Source: Microbulbifer sp. VAAF005 (GTDB lineage Bacteria > Pseudomonadota > Gammaproteobacteria > Pseudomonadales > Cellvibrionaceae). Taken from it: a stretch of 64,000 nt of DNA. Below the pieces are notes generated by a model that did not search any database, was not told the origin of the DNA, and worked only from the letters and a program-made list of their open reading frames with translations. A program made the position numbers and the translations under genes. Below, piece after piece: positions 56,893-64,000 of the stretch (positions are counted from its first letter, which is position 1; each line of letters starts with the position of its first letter). Location: assembly GCF_030012985.1 (NCBI RefSeq), contig NZ_CP120233.1, forward strand, positions 1,364,001 to 1,428,000, read 5' to 3'.

Positions 56893-57792
56893 ATGAAAAT
56901 AATTAGATTATTAGTGATAGGTATTCTTAGTGCCTGTTGCCAGCTGGCAGCAGCCGGCAGTGCCGAACCCACAACTTTCACCCGCCCAGGGATACTGTCA
57001 TACAACTTCTACTCTGATTTACTAGAGCGTGAGTACGTTATCGACATAATGCTGCCTCTCTCGTACACCCCGGAAAACACCGATCGCTATCCAGTCATTT
57101 ATATGACCGATGGCTTTCTGCATTTCCCTATGACAGCCCCTAACCTTCTTCAGGAACAGGTTCCCGATGAGTTTGGCAATGTCAAAATGCCCCCTGTAAT
57201 TCTGGTCGGTATCTCCCACGCTTTTGACAGTCCAAATTTCGCCCAACGAGTATTGGATTTCACCCCCGTGCCTGGTGTGATCAAAGGTGCCGAACTAGGT
57301 GGAGGCGCCGATCACTTTCTTGAGTTTATCGAAGAGGAACTCAAACCCTTTATCAATAATAATTTTAAAGGTAACGAAGAAGACGAAACCCTTGTGGGCC
57401 ATTCCCTGGGTGGGCTTCTAGCTCTCCATGCACTTTTTAACCACACCAATAGCTTTGACCGATATGTCATTGGAAGCCCCAGTATTTGGTGGGCCGATAA
57501 GCAAATTTTAGATAGTGAATTGGCCTATGCAGAACGCAATGCCGATTTAGGAAAAAGTGTGTATTTATTTATTGGCGGTGAAGAGACTTGCAGTGAAGTC
57601 GACTCAGTTTGCGCAGTTAAAGACTTTTCTCAACTAGTAAAAAGACTGAAGTCTCGTAACTACAATAGCCTTACCCTAAGAAAACGTGTATTTGATAATG
57701 AGAATCACGGTAGTGTTGTTAATCCAGGCTATGATCGAGGGATAGAAAAGGTCTTTAAGGCTAAGGTATTACCTAGAAAATATTCTTTCTAA
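56893..57792 (+). CDS. Exported alpha/beta-hydrolase, esterase D type
   Basis: The 299-residue protein has a signal peptide (LLVIGILSACCQLAAAGS), then an esterase fold of the D/IroE/Fes-like family. Nucleophile elbow LVGHSLGGLLALHAL has Ser171, the acid residue is probably in the FIGGEETCSEV region, and His in FDNENHGSVVNPGY completes the triad. Two Cys near 240 (EETCSEVDSVC) probably form a disulfide, as expected in the periplasm. Substrates in this family are siderophore esters, acylated sugars or glutathione thioesters. It is monocistronic and no iron-uptake gene is adjacent, so the substrate is open. Confidence 0.82.
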   Translation: MKIIRLLVIGILSACCQLAAAGSAEPTTFTRPGILSYNFYSDLLEREYVIDIMLPLSYTPENTDRYPVIYMTDGFLHFPMTAPNLLQEQVPDEFGNVKMPPVILVGISHAFDSPNFAQRVLDFTPVPGVIKGAELGGGADHFLEFIEEELKPFINNNFKGNEEDETLVGHSLGGLLALHALFNHTNSFDRYVIGSPSIWWADKQILDSELAYAERNADLGKSVYLFIGGEETCSEVDSVCAVKDFSQLVKRLKSRNYNSLTLRKRVFDNENHGSVVNPGYDRGIEKVFKAKVLPRKYSF

Positions 57793-58104
57793 TAAAATTA
57801 TCTTACCCTTTAGTAACACAATATTGATTAAGAATAAAATAGCCCCCCAAAAAAACTGCTTCACAAAATCGTAAGCACAAGAAAATAACCCTTCCCAGCT
57901 GTAGTGGCACACTACAGCTCGATCTAAGATATTACAAAGCTAATAACCGATATTAGACAATTGACTAATGATCAAAGCCTTTGTTGTAATCGATTGGCCA
58001 ATCAAAAATCATTCTACCTATCGAATAGGCCAGAGAGTATAGATTTCTCTATGGTCCCGCTACAATAAAATCACCTAATCTGTTCTTCAGAGTTACCAGT
58101 GTAT
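57793..58104. other. A+T-rich intergenic region
   Basis: About 310 bases between the esterase gene and the hairpin at 58105. No ORF, RNA gene or strong repeat seen. Confidence 0.45.
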
Positions 58105-58132
58105 GGAGAGCCTGGGCATACCCAGGCTCTCC
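58105..58132. terminator. Perfect hairpin between convergent genes
   Basis: GGAGAGCCTGGG and its complement form a perfect 12-bp GC-rich stem with a four-base CATA loop. No T run follows on either strand. It lies between the esterase gene and the leftward beta-propeller gene. Confidence 0.7.
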
Positions 58133-58211
58133 CAAGCTCATCGAAAAATCATATTTAACCTAATCCCAGGCAAAGTTTCATCCCTAACAATTACTAGCCA
58201 CACTTTAACAC

Positions 58212-59192
58212 TTACGTTCTTTTGAAAATGTGCAAAGATTCTCTATAATCATAAACCAACAAATAAGGCTCTCTAAAAACCATAGAAGTAGCTCCTGGAA
58301 AACTAACTCCATCTTCTTTATAAAGCCAATCAAACTTATGACTAACTATATTAAATGCACCAATAGCCCCTAGCCTGCGATCTGTTGTAATTATATAATT
58401 ACCATCAAGGATATAACCATCCCTTTGTGAATGTATGCCCACTGATTCAAAATATGACTTATCCTGATAATTATCCTTTAACTTTCCACTTAACAAATCA
58501 AAAGCTGCGTAACTAGTTAACATTTGATGAAGGGTTCCTTTATCTTCATCAACCCTTAACCCACCCGAGAAAGTATCTATTTTCCATTCAATACTTCCTG
58601 TTTCGAGATCAAAGGCAATTACTTTGTTAGCCGCCTTAAAGGCAAATATGACAATTTCGCTACTTGCCCCAATTAACCTAGGAAGATGTTTATCACTAGC
58701 CAGGTCTACAGACCACTTAACCTCCCCCGTCTTTAGATCACGCCTACTAACGCCTTTGCGCGATACCGTAAAGGCCTTGTTTAACTCAATCTCTATAAGC
58801 TCTCCAAAATTGGACTCCCAGAGAAGCTTATCTCGATAAACATCCTGAATGCCAACCTTCGCCTGAAAAAGAGAATAGTCATAATCAGTCGTCACCACAA
58901 TGAAGTTATCATCGTAAAGGTTAAAGTCACCAATCCCATTTTTAACTGGTACTGATTTCACTACGAGTAGTTGACTATCAAAAAACTCATACTCATTGCA
59001 TGAAATACAGACAAGTAAATTATCTTTTTGTATAAACTTATTAAAATTTTCTGCAACCGATAACTCATTTATGACACTTTCACTCTGCAAGTCATATTGC
59101 ACTACCTTTTTCTCTGATTGATAGATTAAAACTCCATCTACCAAAGAACAACCTCTCCTAACATTTTTTATTTCAGATAACTTTATAAACAT
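58212..59192 (-). CDS. PQQ-like beta-propeller protein, putative immunity for an orphan toxin tip
   Basis: The 326-residue protein has no signal peptide and is made of PQQ/WD-like propeller blades. Two clear blade signatures are RRDLKTGEVKWSVDL and AFDLETGSIEWKIDTF, with a weaker one near FDLLSGKLKDNY. It starts 14 bases after the stop of the nuclease-like tip at 59207 and on the same strand. In CDI and Rhs loci the gene at this place encodes the cognate immunity protein, and a cytoplasmic propeller would fit a nuclease. There is no catalytic site. The role is inferred from position only. Confidence 0.62.
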   Translation of the reverse strand: MFIKLSEIKNVRRGCSLVDGVLIYQSEKKVVQYDLQSESVINELSVAENFNKFIQKDNLLVCISCNEYEFFDSQLLVVKSVPVKNGIGDFNLYDDNFIVVTTDYDYSLFQAKVGIQDVYRDKLLWESNFGELIEIELNKAFTVSRKGVSRRDLKTGEVKWSVDLASDKHLPRLIGASSEIVIFAFKAANKVIAFDLETGSIEWKIDTFSGGLRVDEDKGTLHQMLTSYAAFDLLSGKLKDNYQDKSYFESVGIHSQRDGYILDGNYIITTDRRLGAIGAFNIVSHKFDWLYKEDGVSFPGATSMVFREPYLLVYDYRESLHIFKRT

Positions 59193-59206
59193 CTAGTGTA
59201 TATACC

Positions 59207-59689
59207 TTAATGTACAAAATTAATAAATGTCGGATGATTTATTAATTGCCCCTGGTTGGCCAAATCTACAAGCATTTGTGGCGTGGCGATCTCATGAGAC
59301 ATAAAGAAACCTGGATTAAGTGCAAACAAATTACTTGCTTTAGTAGTGTCCTTGAATACATTTTGAAACTGTCCCTTCATAGCATCACTTATATGATCAC
59401 TAAAATAATATTCAAAAGGACTACCACCTGTAATATACGCCTCAAACTGATCATACGTACTGCCTGAAATGCTCCTGGCAGAATCCCAGATCTTCATTTC
59501 CACAGCCTTATATTCTTCAACTCCAGTATTCGGATTGAAATTCTTAAAGAGTACATCAAGCTGATGGCCTGTTCCAATACCAGGAATACCTCCCTCTAGG
59601 CGTGTCAACTCCCACCCATCTTGAGTGAGTTCTGTAGTGGTCAATAAGTTCAAAGTTTCTAGGCCACTGTTTGTATTATGTGGATTAGT
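59207..59689 (-). CDS. Orphan CDI/Rhs toxin tip, PD-(D/E)XK nuclease-like (truncated 5')
   Basis: An open frame from 59689 encodes about 160 residues. The core reads GTGHQLDVLFKNFNPNTG and YKAVEMKIWDSARSIS, giving an Asp (LDV) and, after a hairpin, a Glu-x-Lys (EMK), the spacing of PD-(D/E)XK nucleases. No signal peptide and no good start codon: the frame opens from a stop at 59690-59692. Such tips normally sit at the end of a CdiA protein, and orphan tips can be swapped in by recombination. A propeller gene follows 14 bases after. Function is inferred. Confidence 0.6.
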   Translation of the reverse strand, partial: TNPHNTNSGLETLNLLTTTELTQDGWELTRLEGGIPGIGTGHQLDVLFKNFNPNTGVEEYKAVEMKIWDSARSISGSTYDQFEAYITGGSPFEYYFSDHISDAMKGQFQNVFKDTTKASNLFALNPGFFMSHEIATPQMLVDLANQGQLINHPTFINFVH

Positions 59690-60010
59690 TCAGACCAAAT
59701 CTGACACATTCCCTTGAAAAAGAGGGGTTTACCGGTTTTGATGAAGGTGCCTAAACCCAAAAGCAAAACCAAGGATAAACCCCATGATTGGGGTGGTTGG
59801 TAGTAGCATTAAACTTCAGTTGGCCAAGTCTATCATTGGTTGATAAATAGGCTTTATAGCAATTATTCTGCAAATCTAGATATCGACAGAGTGAGGGAAG
59901 GCGTTCGCAGTATTGCTGGTGTTGATCTTTAGCGACTATTTCAACTTGATTCAGAATCAAGCGACATGAAATCGTGAAGAGTTTCATTTGGAGCTCGAAA
60001 TGGTGAACGT
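59690..60010. mobile_element. Possible insertion-sequence remnant
   Basis: Upstream of the orphan tip the sequence switches to a block ending (minus strand) TGTCAGATTTGGTCTGAACT, which looks like an insertion-sequence end, and a 78-codon frame without a start signal (59987 down to 59751). I cannot name the IS family. The block separates the tip from any parent gene. Confidence 0.3.
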
Positions 60011-60134
60011 GAATAAAGGTAGAAGGGGTAGTGTTGAGAAATTGGGTGGGAATTAGCGAGGCTTAGCAGAAAGTAAGAGTTGGTAGTCGCTTACCTCCTG
60101 CGTCCAGCTGGCCTTCTTTGAGCTCCTGGAAAAT

Positions 60135-60641
60135 TTATCCAGAAAAAATGATACTCTCCCACTTAAGCCATTGATTACCACCTAGTTTATGAGAGCGAGC
60201 CCCCTGAAGAAATGATTCTCTAAACACTGAAAGGTTACTTTTAAATATCTCACCAAAGTCTTTTGGGGCACTAATAATCAATCGAGTTGAGGGCTTGAAT
60301 GGGTATTCAAAAAGCTGTATCAGACTTAATGGTTGCATCATTCCCTTTAATTTGGCTTCGATTACATAAGCATCAGACTTACCCTCTCCCGGAAGACTCA
60401 CTTTCCCTTCTCGCCCATAACACCATCCAGCCCAGCTCTCTTCTTCTTTCGCTATAGCTCTGCGAGCTTTCTGGTCTGCTAATGCTTGTGAATCTGCCTC
60501 GAAGGGAGTAATCACGCTTTGTTCAGCGTTAAAAAAAGAACAAAAAGGAACGAGCAATTCCTTTTCTTTAGTGACAGAACCTATATATAGAGCGTTGCAT
60601 AAGGCGAAGCCTGAATGATAGGCTAGCAATTTAATTTCCAC
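60135..60641 (-). CDS. Possible orphan immunity protein
   Basis: A 168-residue cytoplasmic protein starting probably at GTG 60641; the ribosome binding site is weak, so the start may be elsewhere. Pieces such as EEESWAGWCYGREGKVSLPG and STRLIISAPKDFG are not from a family I know. It lies between a complete CdiA-tip/immunity pair and an orphan pair, all on the same strand, the usual setting of orphan immunity genes. The matching toxin is missing. Role inferred from place only. Confidence 0.5.
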   Translation of the reverse strand: MEIKLLAYHSGFALCNALYIGSVTKEKELLVPFCSFFNAEQSVITPFEADSQALADQKARRAIAKEEESWAGWCYGREGKVSLPGEGKSDAYVIEAKLKGMMQPLSLIQLFEYPFKPSTRLIISAPKDFGEIFKSNLSVFRESFLQGARSHKLGGNQWLKWESIIFSG

Positions 60642-61190
60642 AGGGGTACCTATTTGAAGTAGTATTGGTGTTTAAATAACTATACTATAAGCTTAAAACT
60701 TCGTCGAATTTGGTTGTATATAAACCTTAAAGGTCTAGAAGTTATTTTTAGATATCTGTATGCACCAATGCTTCGAGTAACTCTATGCTGCAATTGTCCT
60801 GTATCCGCTGTGGCGAGCATAGATTTGGTTGATTTTTCCACATCTACGATATGGATAGGTTTAAGCAGTGCCGCACCTATGGTGTACCTCAAAAAATCAA
60901 TCTTTCCTCAGGTTTTCTGATAAAACTGAAGTCGGTAGCGACGATACGTTCGCGATTATTCTGGGGTATCTCGTGGGTAGGTGTGTGTCACTTATATTGG
61001 CAATCCAGGATTAGACTTTGTAAATTCTATTCTCTCTGCTCCTGCTTCTGGGTCCCGTCACTGCGCTCCAGGCTTGCTTCTCAAGACTGCCAGGGTGCTT
61101 ATGTATAATTTATTTCACTAGGTTGGGGCGGGGAGCTTTTGATGGTGAGCTTAAACGCAGCGCACCACCAAAAGGTTTCTTAGAGGAAAG
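60642..61190. other. Intergenic region between immunity genes
   Basis: About 550 bases without a credible gene. Frames on the plus strand (60714-60920, 60851-61108) have no ribosome binding site or family. It probably holds remains of a former toxin tip. Confidence 0.4.
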
Positions 61191-61207
61191 GGGGTGAATT
61201 TCACCCC
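61191..61207 (-). terminator. Short hairpin after the CDI immunity gene
   Basis: GGGGTGA and TCACCCC form a short GC-rich stem ten bases after the stop at 61217. On the minus strand it is followed by CCTTTCC, a weak T tract. Confidence 0.5.
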
Positions 61208-61216
61208 GATAAAACG

Positions 61217-61816
61217 TCAAGAAAAGTAATCGAGTATTTTTCCGACAAGTGCTAGATCTTGAGAGCCCTTAGGGTCAATCTCTTTGCGAAGCACACTTTT
61301 TATATAGTCAGTGTCCCCCAGTAACCCTCTCGCTATACAATAATGAATGCAGCCGAAGCCGCGAGTTCTTTCCGGAATACTGGCATAAAAAGCCTCTCTG
61401 GAGTTGAATTTAAACTGCTTGGATAAATAATTTTCTCCGGCGGTAAAAATACAATCCATACTGCGTAAAACTTCAGCGACGGCCTTGTCTTGGCTCTCAA
61501 AATCCTGAACATAAATTCTTTGGCTTCGATACCTGCCTAGCTCTTGATGATCCAGCTGGATATAGAACATCTGTCTTCTTACTGGGGAGGAATTGCTCAA
61601 TTTGCAGTAGATTTCATCAATTTCTGAAACGTAAATTCCGGCTGCCGGCTGTAAAAGTACTGATGCAGGGGAGCCATTAAAGCTCCATTCTGGGTCAATA
61701 ATCAATTCGCAGTAAGTTTCTGGGCGGATGTAGTATTTATTGTAAATAAACTTCCACTCAGGATTCTGGGCCGCCTTACTTTTGACGGCCTTTAATATTT
61801 CACTTTTAAATGTCAT
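61217..61816 (-). CDS. Putative CDI immunity protein (CdiI)
   Basis: A 199-residue cytoplasmic protein without signal peptide or membrane helix. Its ATG at 61816 is six bases after the stop of the CdiA-like gene, on the same strand, exactly where cdiI lies. It has Tyr-rich strands in the N-terminal half (FIYNKYYIRPETYCELIID) and helices at the end (IHYCIARGLLGDTDYIKSVL). I know no family for it. It should bind and block the nuclease tip of the neighbour. The call rests on place. Confidence 0.68.
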   Translation of the reverse strand: MTFKSEILKAVKSKAAQNPEWKFIYNKYYIRPETYCELIIDPEWSFNGSPASVLLQPAAGIYVSEIDEIYCKLSNSSPVRRQMFYIQLDHQELGRYRSQRIYVQDFESQDKAVAEVLRSMDCIFTAGENYLSKQFKFNSREAFYASIPERTRGFGCIHYCIARGLLGDTDYIKSVLRKEIDPKGSQDLALVGKILDYFS

Positions 61817-61822
61817 GATTAA

Positions 61823-64000
61823 TTATGGAGCTCTAGTTGATCGCAGTATATAGACATTTGTTTCACCAAAAGCACCTTCAAAGTCTGATTTTTTATCATA
61901 GCAAGAGCTTGCATCACCAGCAGCGCATGCACTGTACACAACTTTTTGATTATCGCTTAAGTCTGCATTTCCGGTCTTAACCTCAATTATGGCTCGCCCA
62001 TCTTCATCAAGTTTAATCTTGTTGTTGGGGATAATATTGCCACTTAAATCCGTAAGTATATAGTCTGCCGGTATATCCAGTTCCTCACCGCCGTCACCAC
62101 CTGTAATGGTCACATCAGCCCTTGCCTTCATCCCATAAAACTCTGGGTTATCTGGATTGTCATTTTGAAGGGTTTGCTCTAGACGCACCTCAAGGCCATG
62201 AGTATTGACAAACTCACTCTCAAATCTAGCAACTTCCGCGTCATGATGTATTCGCCAAGTATTTACATTGCTGGAGAATGGGGAGTTAACGTCATGTATA
62301 ACGCCATTTTTATCGACATAGATATATCTTGATTGGCCGTCAGCCTGCAAGATTGGCATTCCATTGTATAACACACCGGTATCCCTATATCTCCCTTTTA
62401 GAGGTCCGATATAGATGTCGCCCTGACGCGTAAATCTCTCTCCTGCGATGCCTTTGATGTATGCTTCTGTGTCAACTTGATTACTATTATGAGATAGCTC
62501 AGGGACGTCATCACGCATCTCCCTTTTATAGATGTAATCTCGAAGCCCATCAAAAGCCATTTCAACTTTACTGTCAATAAAGTTTAAAAATGCTTCTCCT
62601 GTGGACTCTGCATAATCTTCAATTTTACTTCCCCAGGTCTTAATTGCCTCAACAAGCTCATTTCCATCCATTTTAGAAATAAACTTATCGCCAATTTTTC
62701 CCCCGGGGAAAAAGGCAAGTACTAAACTGGTAGCACCATTCTCAATAATGTAATCAGCTAAAGCTTGATTGCCTGCGTCGACTCCGCCATCACGATAAGC
62801 CTGATATATCGGATATAAATCAACTCCAAGAAGTACAACATCAATTGCTTTCAATAGCACCGGTATAAGGAGGAGAAATAATGCATTGTTCTCAGCGGTA
62901 ATAGCGCCTACATCAGCAGCGGTATGAACACCTGCTGCTTCAGCGCCCGCCATAAAAGCAGTAAGACCTGCAGAGAAGCCAGCCAAATCTACGCCACGTT
63001 GCTTTAGAGTCGTAATTTGTTCTTCAATTCTTCCAATGCCATACTCGTGCCTGAAGATTTCGTCTATCTGAGCTAAAGAATATCCTCTATCAGCATATTC
63101 TTTCGCATCTTCTGAGTAGATATTTAGTAAGTCACTAATTGCTGCTTCCGCTTCATCAACCTGAGCCTTTGTTCTCTCCCTGTAAACTGTGGCGGTGAAT
63201 TCACCAATAACGGCGCCTGCCCCTCCGGTTACACAACCCTCAGAGGCGTTTTGCTGGCCAGAGTTTTCCGCAGTAAGCACCCCAACAACACAGCCAGAGC
63301 CTGCATGGGCGAGATACTTCATTGCCGTATCCCAGTTGCTTACCTCTGAGTTACTATCTTTTGGGTCCCATGCATTTCCAATTTTCTGTGCCATATAGGC
63401 ACCTAGTCGATTGATACCATTCTGCATGAGTGATTGGGTGAAAGAATCTTCAAAATCGGTATCATAAACTCCTGTTTCTATTCCAGCTCTAACCGCCGCA
63501 TGGGTTACAGCTTGAGTTGCCTGCTGAAGAGGAGATAAAACACTTTTTGCCGCAGCCGCATCAAAAGCTGTTTGGAAGGCCGTATCCGCCGCAGCTATGT
63601 CATTAGGATTAAGTGCTATCGCGGTGTCATATGCTTCTTTACCTTCATTAATAGCATTTGTATCTGCTCCAAAAAAGGTCGCATCAATCTGGTGTAGAGC
63701 ACCTGCGGTCACCATGGCAACAGCCAGGCTCTTCAAAGTATCTGAAGATGCTAAATTCTCCATCGATCCGGCGATATCGCCATCGACAATCCCATTTGCC
63801 AAGGCGAGGACTAGTTGTGTCTTAAGTGTCGCCACTCCGGCAGCAATTGCCGCTTCTAACCATCCAGCGGAGGCTCCGCTAGTGACTATTGCCATCGCTA
63901 TAGATATTACTGCAGCAAAAGCTGGAGATATGCTGGTGCTAGATTCATTCCATTTATCATATTGAAGTTCTATCGCTGTCCAATCGGCATTTGGAAAATC
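61823..64000 (-). CDS. CdiA/FhaB-like protein, C-terminal part with PD-(D/E)XK-like nuclease tip
   Basis: The frame is open to the right edge, so at least 725 residues of a longer protein are present. The first part matches the Ala/Gly-rich DUF637-like haemagglutinin region of CdiA proteins (ALANGIVDGDIAGSMENLAS, HAAVRAGIETGVYD, YMAQKIGNAW). A helical pretoxin region with hydrophobic stretches (FLLLIPVLLKAIDVVLLGVD) follows. The last 170 residues are the tip: MKARADVTITGG, then RAIIEVKTGNADLSDNQKVV, with Asp, Glu-x-Lys and Gln as in PD-(D/E)XK nucleases. A two-partner secretion system would export it; its transporter gene must lie to the right. Confidence 0.82.
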   Translation of the reverse strand, partial: DFPNADWTAIELQYDKWNESSTSISPAFAAVISIAMAIVTSGASAGWLEAAIAAGVATLKTQLVLALANGIVDGDIAGSMENLASSDTLKSLAVAMVTAGALHQIDATFFGADTNAINEGKEAYDTAIALNPNDIAAADTAFQTAFDAAAAKSVLSPLQQATQAVTHAAVRAGIETGVYDTDFEDSFTQSLMQNGINRLGAYMAQKIGNAWDPKDSNSEVSNWDTAMKYLAHAGSGCVVGVLTAENSGQQNASEGCVTGGAGAVIGEFTATVYRERTKAQVDEAEAAISDLLNIYSEDAKEYADRGYSLAQIDEIFRHEYGIGRIEEQITTLKQRGVDLAGFSAGLTAFMAGAEAAGVHTAADVGAITAENNALFLLLIPVLLKAIDVVLLGVDLYPIYQAYRDGGVDAGNQALADYIIENGATSLVLAFFPGGKIGDKFISKMDGNELVEAIKTWGSKIEDYAESTGEAFLNFIDSKVEMAFDGLRDYIYKREMRDDVPELSHNSNQVDTEAYIKGIAGERFTRQGDIYIGPLKGRYRDTGVLYNGMPILQADGQSRYIYVDKNGVIHDVNSPFSSNVNTWRIHHDAEVARFESEFVNTHGLEVRLEQTLQNDNPDNPEFYGMKARADVTITGGDGGEELDIPADYILTDLSGNIIPNNKIKLDEDGRAIIEVKTGNADLSDNQKVVYSACAAGDASSCYDKKSDFEGAFGETNVYILRSTRAP

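Noticed and set aside
60714..61108. Overlapping plus-strand frames upstream of the orphan immunity gene
   Set aside because: No ribosome binding site and no recognisable protein pattern.
1..64000. Search for CRISPR arrays, tRNA, rRNA and integrase or att sites
   Set aside because: No regularly spaced repeats, no tRNA-like cloverleaf and no recombinase gene seen by eye; a computed scan would be needed to exclude small RNAs.

Overview
The window looks like chromosomal DNA of a marine gammaproteobacterium, perhaps of the Cellvibrionales/Microbulbifer type. The reasons are BolA, DjlA and DusC of gammaproteobacterial type, a sodium-pumping oxaloacetate decarboxylase operon (oadGAB), a TonB-dependent receptor with a sugar-utilisation locus, and an accessory island rich in exported proteins. 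The genus is inferred from gene content only. No tRNA, rRNA, CRISPR array, integrase or replication origin was seen.

Left part (1-24.9 kb), mostly housekeeping: partial OmpW porin, bolA, djlA, a di-haem c-type lipoprotein, a decayed allophanate hydrolase with a LysR regulator, a glutamine amidotransferase, oadG-oadA-oadB, dusC, a four-gene operon (exported helical-repeat protein, ABC ATPase, FtsX-type permease, LolA-like protein), a hotdog-like protein, a membrane-anchored glutaredoxin, an operon of beta-barrel, LytS-type kinase and LytTR regulator, and a zinc-metalloprotease lipoprotein. Five otherwise normal genes (djlA, the LysR gene, oadA, the LolA-like gene and the kinase) are each broken by one base in a short homopolymer, which points to assembly indels rather than biology.

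Middle part (25-48.3 kb), accessory island, more A+T-rich by eye: seven small exported cysteine-containing proteins of one loose family, remnants of IS3 and IS200-like transposases, a degraded Rhs gene whose surviving C-terminus is a degenerate metallopeptidase coupled to an exported partner, a 2506-residue Sec-exported SpvB/Rhs protein with a C-terminal zincin (HEVGH) and an exported putative immunity protein, an RND pump without outer-membrane channel, and an aerolysin-type pore-forming protein with a beta-prism lectin-like domain.

Right part: 48.5-56.6 kb is a beta-fructoside locus with an SSS symporter, ROK repressor, GH32-like enzyme, TonB-dependent receptor and ROK fructokinase. The same 21-bp palindrome lies before both the symporter and the receptor and is the likely operator of the ROK repressor. 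An exported esterase follows. From 58.2 kb to the right edge lies the 3' end of a contact-dependent-inhibition type locus, all on the minus strand: the C-terminus of a CdiA/FhaB-like protein with a PD-(D/E)XK-like nuclease, its adjacent immunity gene, a further possible orphan immunity gene, and an orphan nuclease tip with a beta-propeller immunity candidate.

Together the right and middle parts carry at least four toxin or toxin-tip modules. In the two Rhs modules the tip is a metallopeptidase and the partner has a signal peptide, which suggests a toxin class acting outside the cytoplasm.
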